From Fodinibacter sp963763015 (GTDB lineage: Bacteria > Actinomycetota > Actinomycetes > Actinomycetales > Dermatophilaceae), in assembly GCA_963763015.1 (NCBI GenBank), contig CAVXML010000010.1, forward strand, positions 106,460 to 170,459: a stretch of DNA of 64,000 nt, read 5' to 3'. A program made the translations under genes and the position numbers. Positions 8,515-16,977 of this stretch are shown here, in pieces; positions within the stretch are counted from its first letter, which is position 1, and every line of letters starts with the position of its first letter. Under the pieces are notes generated by a model that worked only from the letters and a program-made list of their open reading frames with translations, was not told the DNA's origin and made no database searches.

Positions 8515-8880
8515 ATGACGGTCACGCTGGGAGGCATCGCGGCACTCGTCGCCGCCCTCGCGTTCGCGTACCTCGTCGTGCGCCTGGCGAGCCTGCTCGG
8601 CAAGGCGGGGACCATCCTCGACGAGACCGCTGTGAGCCTGCGGACCACCAGCGACAACGTGCAGCCGACCCTCAAGGGCCTCACCGACACGGTGACCCTC
8701 ACGAACGACCAGCTGACGAGGGTCGACGCCATCACGACCTCGGTGTCGACGATGACGACGAACGCCTCGGCGCTGACGTCGGTGGCGGCCGCGACCGTGG
8801 GGTCGCCGTTGATCAAGGTGGCGGCGTTCAGCTACGGCGTCCGAACCGCCGTCTCGGGCCTGCGGAAGGACCCGCGATGA
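8515..8880 (+). CDS. DUF948-family membrane-anchored protein
   Basis: 121-residue protein: one N-terminal membrane helix (LGGIAALVAALAFAYLVVRL) followed by an amphipathic, Thr-rich helical region (TILDETAVSLRTTSDNVQPTLKGLTD) typical of DUF948. It resembles a short methyl-accepting-like coiled coil facing the cytoplasm or cell wall. The family is routinely encoded just before alaS in actinobacteria and its role is not established. The stop overlaps the next gene by four bases (ATGA), so the two small proteins are probably made together. Confidence 0.82.
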   Translation: MTVTLGGIAALVAALAFAYLVVRLASLLGKAGTILDETAVSLRTTSDNVQPTLKGLTDTVTLTNDQLTRVDAITTSVSTMTTNASALTSVAAATVGSPLIKVAAFSYGVRTAVSGLRKDPR

Positions 8881-9233
8881 GGACGCGCACCATCGTCCTG
8901 ACCGCGGTGGCGGTCGGCGTGGGGTATGCCGTGTGGCGGATGCCGGTCACGCGCCGTTTCGTCGCGACCGTGCGCGAGGCCTCGGCACGGCGCGAGGCCG
9001 AGCTGCGGGAGGCGGTCGAGGTGGCCGTACGCAGTGACGCCGGGGTGCGGGCCCCCCGGCACGCCGCGGGGATCGCCACCCCCGAGGTGGAGGTGGAGGC
9101 CGGCTGGGACCGCCGTGGTCCGCACGCCCGTGCACTGGGGGCCGAGGACCCAGGGCGCTCGTTGTCACCCGAGGAGGCCAGGGCGCTCCTGCTCGACCCC
9201 ACGGGCGAGCCGGGTGGCGGGCGAGCTCCGTAG
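8877..9233 (+). CDS. Small membrane-anchored hypothetical protein (DUF6167-like)
   Basis: 118 residues: an N-terminal hydrophobic helix (TIVLTAVAVGVGYAVWRM), a charged helix rich in Arg/Glu/Ala (about 25-55), and a low-complexity acidic/proline tail. From its position directly after the DUF948 gene and ahead of alaS I think it corresponds to the conserved partner labelled DUF6167 in other actinobacteria; this is from memory and not proven here. It is coupled to the DUF948 gene by an ATGA overlap. There are no catalytic motifs. Together the two look like a membrane-tethered helical pair. Confidence 0.7.
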   Translation: MRTRTIVLTAVAVGVGYAVWRMPVTRRFVATVREASARREAELREAVEVAVRSDAGVRAPRHAAGIATPEVEVEAGWDRRGPHARALGAEDPGRSLSPEEARALLLDPTGEPGGGRAP

Positions 9234-9287
9234 GGCACCAGCCCCCACCCCGCCCCGAGCCCGCCCGACCGCCCTGGCGCTCCGGCA

Positions 9288-9293
9288 TACGAT
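9288..9293 (+). promoter_or_regulatory. Probable -10 box (TACGAT) of the alaS operon
   Basis: TACGAT at 9288-9293 would start transcription near 9300 and give a 5' UTR of about 35 nt. That UTR carries AGGACTGAG before the ATG at 9336. It is the only promoter-like site I see ahead of the alaS-ruvX-mltG-aroE run. Confidence 0.4.
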
Positions 9294-9335
9294 GTCGCGT
9301 GCCCGTTCCCGGTCAACACCTAGGACTGAGACCAC

Positions 9336-12026
9336 ATGGAAACCGCTGAGATCCGGCGACGCTGGCTGGCCTTCTTCGAGAAGAACGGCCACACCGTCGT
9401 GCCCTCCGCGCCGCTCGTCCACGACGACCCCAACCTGCTGTTCGTCAACGCCGGCATGGTGCCCTTCAAGCCCTACTTCCTGGGGCAGGAGACTCCGTCG
9501 TGGACTCGCGCGACGAGCGTGCAGAAGTGCGTGCGCACCGGGGACATCGAGGAGGTCGGCAAGACCTCGCGCCACGGCACGTTCTTCCAGATGAACGGCA
9601 ACTTCTCGTTCGGCGACTACTTCAAGGCGGGGGCGATCTCCCTCGCCTGGGAGCTCGTCACCACGCCCCAGAACCTGGGTGGCTACGGCCTGGACGGCGA
9701 CCTCATCTGGCCCACGGTCTACGAGGACGACGACGAGGCGTTCGCCATCTGGCGCGACACCATCGGGGTGCCGGAGGCCCGGATCACCCGCCGCGGCAAG
9801 CTGGACAACTACTGGCACATGGGCGTCCCGGGGCCGGGTGGGCCGTGCAGCGAGATCTACCTCGACCGCGGCCCGGAGTACGGCCAGGAGGGCGGACCCG
9901 CCGTCGACGAGGACCGGTACCTCGAGTTCTGGAACCTCGTGTTCATGCAGGAGGAGCTCTCGCAGGTCCGGGCCAAGGACGACTTCGACATCGTCGGGCC
10001 CCTCCCGAAGCGCAACATCGACACCGGGATGGGACTCGAGCGGATGGCCACCCTGCTCCAGGGCGTCGACAACCTCTACGAGATCGACGAGGTGTATCCC
10101 GTGCTCGACCGGGCGGCCGAGCTCACCGGCAAGCGGTACGGCGAGCAGTCGGGTCACTCGGCCGGCTCCAGCCACCCGGACGACGTCCGGCTGCGGGTGG
10201 TCGCCGACCACGTGCGCTCGTCCCTCATGCTCATCGGCGACGGCGTCACCCCGGGCAACGAGGGCCGCGGCTACGTCCTGCGCCGGATGCTGCGCCGCTC
10301 GGTGCGCTCCATGCGCCTCCTCGGCTACGAGGACCCGTGCCTGCCCGAGCTCCTGCCGGTGTCGCTGGAGCGGATGACGCGCTCCTACCCGGAGCTGGCG
10401 ACGGGCTTCGACCGGATCAGCCAGATCGCCTACGCCGAGGAGGAGGCGTTCCGCCGCACCCTCGCGGCCGGCACGACCATCCTCGACACCGCCGTCGCAC
10501 GGACGAAGCAGGCCGGCAGCACGACGCTCGCGGGCGACCAGGCGTTCCAGCTCCACGACACGTACGGCTTCCCCATCGACCTGACCCTCGAGATGGCCGC
10601 CGAGCAGGGCCTGCAGGTCGACCGCGAGGGCTTCGCACACCTCATGCGCGAGCAGCGCCAGCGCGCCAAGGCGGACGCGAAGGCGAAGAGGTCCGGGCAC
10701 GCGAACACCGAGGTGTGGCGGGACCTGCGCGCCAGCGGTGCCACCGACTTCCGGGCCTATGAGGAGCTGACGAGCGAGGCCACCGTCATCGGCCTCGTCG
10801 TCGACGGCGAGGCGGTCAGCGAGATCGACCCGGGAACGCGGGGCCAGGTCGTCCTGAACCGCACGCCGTTCTACGCCGAGTCGGGCGGGCAGGTCGCCGA
10901 CGAGGGCGCCATCACCGCCGACGGGGTCCACCTCAAGGTCGTCGACGTCCAGCGGCCCGTCAAGGGGCTGATCGCCCACACCGTCGAGGTCGTCCGCGGG
11001 CAGCTCCGCACCGGTGCACCGGTGCTCGCCGAGGTGGACCCGGAGTGGCGTCTGTCGGCGTGCCAGGCGCACTCGGGCACCCACGTCGTGCACGCGGCGT
11101 TGCGGCAGGTGCTCGGCCCGTCGGCCCTGCAGTCGGGCTCCTACAACAAGCCCGGGTACCTGCGCCTCGACTTCGCGTGGGGGCAGTCCCTCTCGGCCGC
11201 CACGCGCAGCGAGATCGAGGAGGTGGCGAACCTCGCGGTCCGCAAGGACCTGCCGGTGTCGGCCACGTTCATGCCGTTGCCGCACGCCCGGGAGATCGGT
11301 GCGCTCGCGCTGTTCGGTGAGACCTACGACGAGGACGTCCGGGTCGTGGAGATCGGCGGGCCGTGGAGCCGCGAGCTCTGCGGTGGCACCCACGTGCAGC
11401 ACTCGAGCCAGATCGGGGCCATCACCCTGACGGGGGAGTCATCGGTGGGGTCTGGGGTGCGGCGCGTCGAGGCGTTCGTCGGGATCGACGCGCTGCGCCA
11501 CCTCGCCCGCGAGCGTGCCGTCGTGGCCGAGCTCAGCGCCCTGGTCGGGGCCCGTCCCGAGGAGCTTGCCGACCGGGTCGCCGCGATGGTGACCCGGCTG
11601 CGCGACGCGGAGCGCGAGCTCGAGCGGGCCCGCCGTGAGCAGGTGACGGCCGCGGCCGGCTCGCTCACCGAGCGCGCTCGTGACGTCAACGGGGTCACCT
11701 TCCTCTCGCACGACGCCGGTGCCGCCAGCGCCGAGGACGTCCGCACCATGGTCCTGGACCTGCGCGGCCGCCTGGGCGCCGAGCGTCCGAGCGTCGTGGC
11801 GATCACGGGCGCCGCCAAGGGACGGCCGGTCGTCGTCGTCGCGACCAACGAACCGGCCCGGGCGCGCGGCATCCGAGCGGGTGAGCTGGTCCGGGTCGCC
11901 GCGACCGCCCTGGGCGGTGGGGGCGGTGGCAAGGACGACATCGCCCAGGGTGGCGGCCAGGACGCATCCCGGGTCGGGGACGCGCTGGCGGCCGTCGAGT
12001 GGCGCGTTGGGGAGCTCGCGGGCTGA
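9336..12026 (+). CDS. alaS: Alanyl-tRNA synthetase
   Basis: 896-residue class II synthetase charging tRNA-Ala, of usual length. The N-terminal catalytic core has motif 2 around VQKCVRTGDIEEVGKTSRHGTFFQM and motif 3 near NIDTGMGLERMA. The editing domain that clears mischarged Ser/Gly shows HSGTHVVHAAL and ELCGGTHV, supplying the metal-binding His/Cys set. The C-terminal C-Ala domain ends with a glycine run (GGGGGGKDDIAQGGG). ATG 9336 is preceded by AGGACTGAG. It heads a tightly packed operon whose next gene, ruvX, starts within its stop (TGATG). Confidence 0.98.
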   Translation: METAEIRRRWLAFFEKNGHTVVPSAPLVHDDPNLLFVNAGMVPFKPYFLGQETPSWTRATSVQKCVRTGDIEEVGKTSRHGTFFQMNGNFSFGDYFKAGAISLAWELVTTPQNLGGYGLDGDLIWPTVYEDDDEAFAIWRDTIGVPEARITRRGKLDNYWHMGVPGPGGPCSEIYLDRGPEYGQEGGPAVDEDRYLEFWNLVFMQEELSQVRAKDDFDIVGPLPKRNIDTGMGLERMATLLQGVDNLYEIDEVYPVLDRAAELTGKRYGEQSGHSAGSSHPDDVRLRVVADHVRSSLMLIGDGVTPGNEGRGYVLRRMLRRSVRSMRLLGYEDPCLPELLPVSLERMTRSYPELATGFDRISQIAYAEEEAFRRTLAAGTTILDTAVARTKQAGSTTLAGDQAFQLHDTYGFPIDLTLEMAAEQGLQVDREGFAHLMREQRQRAKADAKAKRSGHANTEVWRDLRASGATDFRAYEELTSEATVIGLVVDGEAVSEIDPGTRGQVVLNRTPFYAESGGQVADEGAITADGVHLKVVDVQRPVKGLIAHTVEVVRGQLRTGAPVLAEVDPEWRLSACQAHSGTHVVHAALRQVLGPSALQSGSYNKPGYLRLDFAWGQSLSAATRSEIEEVANLAVRKDLPVSATFMPLPHAREIGALALFGETYDEDVRVVEIGGPWSRELCGGTHVQHSSQIGAITLTGESSVGSGVRRVEAFVGIDALRHLARERAVVAELSALVGARPEELADRVAAMVTRLRDAERELERARREQVTAAAGSLTERARDVNGVTFLSHDAGAASAEDVRTMVLDLRGRLGAERPSVVAITGAAKGRPVVVVATNEPARARGIRAGELVRVAATALGGGGGGKDDIAQGGGQDASRVGDALAAVEWRVGELAG

Positions 12027-12562
12027 TGCCGGAGCCCGCCGACACCACGCCCCCGCCGGGGGTGCGGCTCGGCGTCGACGTCGGCACGGTGCGGGTCGGA
12101 GTCGCCGCCAGTGATCCTCGGGCGGTCCTCGCCACACCGCTGGCCACACTTCCGCGGGACCCGGAGCGGGAGCCGGCGCCCGGCGACGCGGACGTCGAGG
12201 CACTCGCCGCCCTCGTGCGGGAGCACGCCGCGGTGGGCGTGGTCATCGGCCTGCCCCGCTCACTTCGTGGGGACGAAGGTGCGGCTGCGCGCACGGCCCG
12301 CACGTATGCTGCGGTGGTGGCGGCGCGCATCGCGCCGGTCTGGGTGCGGCTCGTCGACGAGCGGCTCACGAGCGTCGATGCGCACCGTTCGCTCCGGGAC
12401 AGCGGAGTCGCCGGCCGGCGTCAGCGGGCCGTGGTCGACCAGGCCGCGGCGGTGCTCATCCTCCAGACGGCGCTCGACGCGGAACGGAGCACCGGCACCC
12501 CATGTGGGGAGCGGGTCAGACCAGGACGGCGCAAGCCCCGGACGAAGGATGCGAGGCCGTGA
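12026..12562 (+). CDS. ruvX: Putative Holliday junction resolvase RuvX/YqgF
   Basis: 178-residue RNase H-fold nuclease of the YqgF family, implicated in Holliday-junction resolution and pre-16S rRNA 5' processing. The family signature is complete: RLGVDVGTVRVGVAASDP near the N-terminus, VVIGLPRSLRGDEG in the middle, VRLVDERLTSVDAH and the closing VDQAAAVLILQTAL with its final catalytic Asp. The C-terminal basic tail (about 25 residues) is an extension. The start overlaps the alaS stop by one base and the end overlaps mltG (GTGA). The alaS-ruvX-mltG-aroE order is standard for actinobacteria. Confidence 0.95.
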   Translation: MPEPADTTPPPGVRLGVDVGTVRVGVAASDPRAVLATPLATLPRDPEREPAPGDADVEALAALVREHAAVGVVIGLPRSLRGDEGAAARTARTYAAVVAARIAPVWVRLVDERLTSVDAHRSLRDSGVAGRRQRAVVDQAAAVLILQTALDAERSTGTPCGERVRPGRRKPRTKDARP

Positions 12563-13722
12563 CAGAGCGTGACGTCACCCAGACCATCTTCGGTGAGCCG
12601 GAACCGCCGATCCGGACGCGGGCGGAGCTCCGCCGGCGCCGTCGGCCCCCCCGGCGCCCGAAGCGGCGCTGGCTCGTCCTGCTCCTTGCGGTCGTCCTCC
12701 TGGGCGGCGCCGCGTACGCCGCCTGGTCGGTGCTGCAGCCGATGGTGTCCGGCCTGTTCGGCGTGTCCACCACCGACGACTTCCCGGGCCCGGGTGAGGG
12801 CAGCGTCCAGGTCGTCGTCGAGCCCGGCCAGACCGGTGAGGACATCGCCACGACCCTTCGCGAGGCGGGCGTCGTGAAGACCCGTACGGCCTACCTGGAT
12901 GCCGCGCTCGCCGACCCCCAGCGGGCGGCCGCAATCCAGCCCGGGGCGTACGAGATGCTCAAGGGCATGCGCGGACAGGATGCGTTCGACATCCTGGCGA
13001 ACCCCGCCAACCGCGTCATGCAGGGCCCGACCATCCGCGAGGGACTCTGGGCCGCGGAGACGTTCGCGGCGCTGTCCAAGTCCACCGGGGTCCCCGTCGC
13101 GGAGTACGAGAAGGCGGCGCGCGACCCCGCCGCCATCGGACTCCCCCCGCAGGCGAAGGGGAACGTCGAGGGCTGGCTCTTCCCCTCGACGTACGAGTTC
13201 CCGGAGGACGCCTCGGCGACGCAGCAGCTGAGCGAGATGGTGGCCCAGACGGTCCGCGCCCTCGAGAGCGCCGGCATCCCGGAGGAGGACTGGCAGCGGA
13301 CGCTGACCATCGCGTCGATCGTCGAGGCCGAGGTCAACGACGACGCCGACCGGGCCAAGGTGGCCCGGGTCATCCTCAACCGCCTGGACGACGGCCCACC
13401 GAACTTCGGCCTGCTCCAGATGGACTCCACGGTGCACTTCATCGCCAAGGAACGCGGCAAGGCCGGGACGACGAGCGAGCAGCGCGCGTCGGACAGCCCC
13501 TACAACACCTACAAGGTGCAGGGCCTGCCGCCGGGGCCGATCAGCAACCCCGGCGCGGCGTCCATCGAAGCGGCCGCCAACCCCGAGCAGGGTGGCTGGA
13601 ACTTCTTCGTCACCGTCGACCCGAGCACGGGGGAGACGAAGTTCGCCGACACCCAGGCCGAGCACGACGTCAACGTGCGGGAGTTCCAGGCCTGGTGCTC
13701 GGCGAACCCGGGCAAGTGCTGA
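12559..13722 (+). CDS. mltG: Endolytic murein transglycosylase MltG
   Basis: 387-residue membrane-anchored lytic transglycosylase (YceG family) that cuts nascent glycan strands and so limits their length. A basic cytoplasmic N-terminus (RRRRRPPRRPKRR) is followed by one membrane helix (WLVLLLAVVLLGGAAYAAW) and a LysM-like subdomain. The catalytic domain contains EGWLFPSTYEF, ASIVEAEVN with the catalytic Glu, and the YNTYKVQGLPPGPISNPG signature. GTG 12559 overlaps the ruvX stop (GTGA); an ATG at 12502 would add 19 residues inside ruvX and is less likely. Confidence 0.96.
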   Translation: MTERDVTQTIFGEPEPPIRTRAELRRRRRPPRRPKRRWLVLLLAVVLLGGAAYAAWSVLQPMVSGLFGVSTTDDFPGPGEGSVQVVVEPGQTGEDIATTLREAGVVKTRTAYLDAALADPQRAAAIQPGAYEMLKGMRGQDAFDILANPANRVMQGPTIREGLWAAETFAALSKSTGVPVAEYEKAARDPAAIGLPPQAKGNVEGWLFPSTYEFPEDASATQQLSEMVAQTVRALESAGIPEEDWQRTLTIASIVEAEVNDDADRAKVARVILNRLDDGPPNFGLLQMDSTVHFIAKERGKAGTTSEQRASDSPYNTYKVQGLPPGPISNPGAASIEAAANPEQGGWNFFVTVDPSTGETKFADTQAEHDVNVREFQAWCSANPGKC

Positions 13723-14540
13723 GGGCAGCGGTCCTCGGCTCGCCGATCGCACACTCGCTGTCCCCGGTGCTGCACCGGGCCGGCTACGCCGCGGCGGGCC
13801 TGGGGGGCTGGTCCTACGAGGCCCACGAGGTCGACGCGGCCGGGCTGCCCGGCTTCGTCGGCGGGCTCGATGTGCAGTGGCGTGGACTGTCGCTGACCAT
13901 GCCGCTCAAGGAGGGCGCCGCCGGCCTCGCCACCACTGTGGACGACGTCGCTCGCTGCACGGCGGCGGTGAACACCCTCGTCCGGCGTCCTGACGGCGGC
14001 TGGGACGCGACGAACACCGACGTGGTCGGCGTGGTCAGGGCACTGCGTCCGCACCTGCGCCCCGGCGCGGAGCGCGCCCTGGTGCTCGGCTCGGGCGCCA
14101 CGGCGCGCTCCACGGTCCTGGCGCTGGCCGAGCTCGGTGTCACCACACTCACCGTCCGAGCCCGCGACACCGCGCGCGCCGCCGACCTCCTGGCGTGGGC
14201 CCTGGACCTCGACCGCGGCATCCGCAACGGTTCGGTCGCCGGGCTCGGGCCGTGGGCGACGGCGGCTGACGACGTCGTGGTGTCCACCCTGCCAGCCGCG
14301 GCTGGGACCGTGGTCGCGAGCACCGTTCCGGCGACGCACCCCGGCGTGCTCCTCGATGTCGTGTACGCCGGCTGGCCCACGCCGCTCGCGCGCGCGGCTG
14401 CCGGGTCGGGCATGACGGTGGTCTCCGGTCTCGACATGCTGGTGCACCAGGCGGCGGAGCAGTTCCGGCTGTTCACCGGCCGGGTCGCGCCGGTTGCCGC
14501 GATGGCCGCCGCCGGGCGAGCCGCCCTGGAGCGGCGGTGA
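13716..14540 (+). CDS. aroE: Shikimate dehydrogenase
   Basis: Reduces 3-dehydroshikimate to shikimate with NADPH, step four of the chorismate pathway. The N-terminal substrate domain shows AAVLGSPIAHSLSPVLHRAGY and SLTMPLKE, the latter with the catalytic Lys. The nucleotide-binding half shows ALVLGSGATARS; family members mostly have GxGGAA/GSGATA here. GLDMLVHQAAEQFRLFTG closes the protein. Start taken as GTG 13716, 7 bp inside mltG; a second in-frame GTG at 13695 would add seven residues, and neither has a strong ribosome site. Later aro genes follow after an embedded prepilin peptidase. Confidence 0.94.
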   Translation: MLRAAVLGSPIAHSLSPVLHRAGYAAAGLGGWSYEAHEVDAAGLPGFVGGLDVQWRGLSLTMPLKEGAAGLATTVDDVARCTAAVNTLVRRPDGGWDATNTDVVGVVRALRPHLRPGAERALVLGSGATARSTVLALAELGVTTLTVRARDTARAADLLAWALDLDRGIRNGSVAGLGPWATAADDVVVSTLPAAAGTVVASTVPATHPGVLLDVVYAGWPTPLARAAAGSGMTVVSGLDMLVHQAAEQFRLFTGRVAPVAAMAAAGRAALERR

Positions 14541-15220
14541 CCCCGTGGTGGGCGGTCGCGTCGGCAGCCCTCGTGATGGGAGTCGTCGGGCACCTGACCG
14601 GCCGTGAGCTCGCCACCGGTGGGTACCGGATCCCCGAGGACGAGGCCCACCACGCGCCGGGCAGGAACTGGTGGCCGGGCCCGGCCACTGCCGGCCTGGC
14701 CGCGGTCGCGGCCTGGGCGGTCGGCGGACTGGCGGGCTGGGCGGCGCTGCCGGCGTACCTGCTCTTCGCCTGGCTCACCGTGGCACTGGTCTGGATCGAC
14801 CTCGACGTCCACCGACTGCCCGTCGGCCTCGTGGTGCCGACCGCTGCGGCGACCGCGCTCCTTCTCGTCGTCGCGAGCCTTGCCGACGGGGGGATGCGCT
14901 GGGTCGGGGCCATCGTGGGCGCGCTCGGCATGGGGCTCACCTACCTCCTGCTGGCCGCCCTGCCCGGGGGCGGGGTGGGTGGCGGCGACGTCCGGCTCGC
15001 CCCCCTCATCGGGGCGCTGCTCGGCTGGCTGAGCGTGGCGCACCTCGTGCTCGGGATGGCGGCCGGGTTCCTCGTCGGTGGGGTGGCGGCCGTGGTGCTG
15101 CTCGTCCTGGGGCGAGCGGGCCTGAAGACGTCGATCGCCTACGGACCGGCGATGTGCCTGGGGGCGTGGGTGGCCATCGCGGGGACGTCCCGGATCCTGA
15201 CCTGGCTCGTGGGCGGCTGA
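14537..15220 (+). CDS. Prepilin peptidase (type IV leader peptidase, A24 family)
   Basis: 227-residue multi-spanning aspartic protease that removes leader peptides from type IV pilin-like proteins. Both catalytic aspartates are visible: WIDLDVHRLP and GGGDVRLAPLIGALLGW (the GxGD motif). Seven to eight hydrophobic segments fill the remainder. It lacks the N-terminal cysteine-rich methylase domain of Gram-negative PilD, as expected for the short actinobacterial form. It starts inside the aroE stop (GTGA), so it is co-translated with shikimate genes although its substrates (Flp/Tad or Com-type pilins) must be encoded elsewhere. Confidence 0.9.
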   Translation: MTPWWAVASAALVMGVVGHLTGRELATGGYRIPEDEAHHAPGRNWWPGPATAGLAAVAAWAVGGLAGWAALPAYLLFAWLTVALVWIDLDVHRLPVGLVVPTAAATALLLVVASLADGGMRWVGAIVGALGMGLTYLLLAALPGGGVGGGDVRLAPLIGALLGWLSVAHLVLGMAAGFLVGGVAAVVLLVLGRAGLKTSIAYGPAMCLGAWVAIAGTSRILTWLVGG

Positions 15221-15244
15221 GGGCCGCGTGGAAGGATTCACGGC

Positions 15245-16474
15245 ATGCTGCGCTGGTTGACCGCCGGGGAGTCGCACGGGCCGGCCCTGGTCGCGACGGT
15301 CGACGGCGTCCCCGCCGGCGTGGAGGTGACCACCGCCGACGTCGCGAGGGCGCTGGCCCGCCGACGCCTCGGTCACGGCCGCGGCGCGCGGATGTCCTTC
15401 GAGCAGGACGAGGTGGAGTTCCTGGGCGGGGTCCGGCACGGCCGCACCCTCGGCTCGCCCGTCGCCATCCGGATCGGCAACAGCGAGTGGCCGAAGTGGC
15501 GGACCGTCATGAGCCCCGACCCGGTCGCAGCCAGCGACCTGGCCGCGGCCGATGACGTGAACGCCGAGCGGGAGCTGGCCCGCAACCGGCCCCTCACCCG
15601 CCCTCGGCCCGGGCACGCCGACCTGGTGGGCATGCAGAAGTACGGCTTCGACGACGCCCGGCCGGTGCTCGAACGGGCCTCGGCGCGGGAGACCGCCGCC
15701 CGGGTGGCCCTGGGCGAGGTGGCCTCGCGCCTGCTCCACCAGGCCTACGGCATCCGGCTGGTGTCGCACACGGTCGCCATCGGGGGGGCGTCGGTCAGGG
15801 ACGACTTCCCGCTCCCGACCGCCGACGACGTCGCCGCGCTCGACGCGGACCCGGTCCGGGCGTTCGACCCGGAGGGGTCCGCCGCCATGGTCGCCGAGGT
15901 CGACGCGGCCCACAAGGACGGTGACACCCTCGGCGGCGTCGTCGAGGTCGTCGTCACGGGTCTTCCTCCGGGGCTGGGATCGCACGTGCACTGGGACCGC
16001 CGGCTCGACGCCCGGCTTGCTGCCGCCCTCATGGGGATCCAGGCCATCAAGGGCGTCGAGGTCGGCGACGGCTTCCGCACGGCGGCGCGGCGCGGCTCGG
16101 CGGCCCACGACGAGATGGAGCGGGACCCCGAGGGCGTCATCCGCCGTCGGACGGGTCGGGCCGGCGGCACGGAGGGAGGCATGTCCGTCGGCGGGCTGCT
16201 TCGGGTGAGGGCTGCGATGAAGCCCATCTCCACGGTGCCCCGCGCGCTGCAGACGGTCGACGTCGCGTCGGACGAACCGGCCCTCGCCATCCACCAGCGC
16301 TCCGACGTCTGCGCCGTTCCGGCCGCTGGCGTCGTCGCGGAGGCGATGGTGGCGCTGACCATCGCGGAGGCGTGCCTCGAGAAGTTCGGCGGGGACTCGG
16401 TGGCCGAGACCGCACGGAACCACGCGGGCTACCTCGAGGCCATCCCGCCCGAGATGCGCACCTGGGACGCCTGA
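15245..16474 (+). CDS. aroC: Chorismate synthase
   Basis: 409-residue FMN-dependent enzyme converting 5-enolpyruvylshikimate 3-phosphate to chorismate, the precursor of the aromatic amino acids made by the trp genes at 52-58 kb. Typical blocks are MLRWLTAGESHGPALVATVDG at the start, RPRPGHADLVGMQKYGFDD, ARETAARVA, GGTEGGMSVGG and SDVCAVPAAGVVAEAM. A good GGAAGGA site precedes ATG 15245. The stop overlaps the aroK start by one base (TGATG). Confidence 0.98.
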   Translation: MLRWLTAGESHGPALVATVDGVPAGVEVTTADVARALARRRLGHGRGARMSFEQDEVEFLGGVRHGRTLGSPVAIRIGNSEWPKWRTVMSPDPVAASDLAAADDVNAERELARNRPLTRPRPGHADLVGMQKYGFDDARPVLERASARETAARVALGEVASRLLHQAYGIRLVSHTVAIGGASVRDDFPLPTADDVAALDADPVRAFDPEGSAAMVAEVDAAHKDGDTLGGVVEVVVTGLPPGLGSHVHWDRRLDARLAAALMGIQAIKGVEVGDGFRTAARRGSAAHDEMERDPEGVIRRRTGRAGGTEGGMSVGGLLRVRAAMKPISTVPRALQTVDVASDEPALAIHQRSDVCAVPAAGVVAEAMVALTIAEACLEKFGGDSVAETARNHAGYLEAIPPEMRTWDA

Positions 16475-16977
16475 TGCCCCGAGTCGTCCTCGTCGGTCCG
16501 CCCGGCTCCGGCAAGAGCACCGTCGGTGCCCTCCTGGCCGGCCTGACGGGCGTCGACCTGCACGACACCGACTCCGCCATCGAGGCGGCGCAGGGTCGGA
16601 CGATCTCGGACATCTTCGTCGAGGACGGCGAACCCGCGTTCCGGGCACTCGAGTCGGCGGAGGTGGCCCGCGCGCTCGCGGAGGAGGACGGCGTGCTGGC
16701 CCTCGGCGGAGGAGCGCCCCTCGACCCCCGAACCGAACGGCTCCTCGAGGGCAGCACGGTCGTCTTCCTGGACGTCGGCATCGCGGATGCGTCGAAGCGC
16801 GTCGGCTTCGACCAGAGCCGCCCGCTGCTCGCGGTCAACCCGAGGGCGTCATGGGTTCGGCTGATGAACGAGCGCCGAACGGTGTATGAGCGCGTCGCAA
16901 CGCACCGCGTCGACACCGCTGGTCGCAGCCCCGAGGAGGTGGCGGCCGAGGTCGCCGGGCTGCTGGGGGAGTCGTGA
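16474..16977 (+). CDS. aroK: Shikimate kinase
   Basis: 167-residue P-loop kinase phosphorylating shikimate at O3. Walker A is GPPGSGKST (about residues 8-16), the shikimate-binding DTD is in LHDTDSAIE, the adenine/substrate loop is LALGGGAPLD, and the lid arginines are in SRPLLAVNP and MNERRTVYERVA. The length is normal. It lies between aroC (TGATG overlap) and aroB (GTGA overlap), making a single coupled aroC-K-B unit. Confidence 0.97.
   Translation: MPRVVLVGPPGSGKSTVGALLAGLTGVDLHDTDSAIEAAQGRTISDIFVEDGEPAFRALESAEVARALAEEDGVLALGGGAPLDPRTERLLEGSTVVFLDVGIADASKRVGFDQSRPLLAVNPRASWVRLMNERRTVYERVATHRVDTAGRSPEEVAAEVAGLLGES

Noticed and set aside
9165..11402. Open frame of 745 codons opposite alaS
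   Set aside because: Antisense shadow; alaS is complete and recognisable on the plus strand.
13695..13715. GTG 13695 as the start of aroE
   Set aside because: Adds seven residues not matching the usual AroE N-terminus; GTG 13716 puts the family core at the start, though I cannot exclude the longer form.
13814..16648. Open frame of 944 codons on the minus strand opposite aroE, prepilin peptidase and aroC
   Set aside because: Antisense shadow across three recognised genes with low-complexity Arg/Pro/Ala composition.
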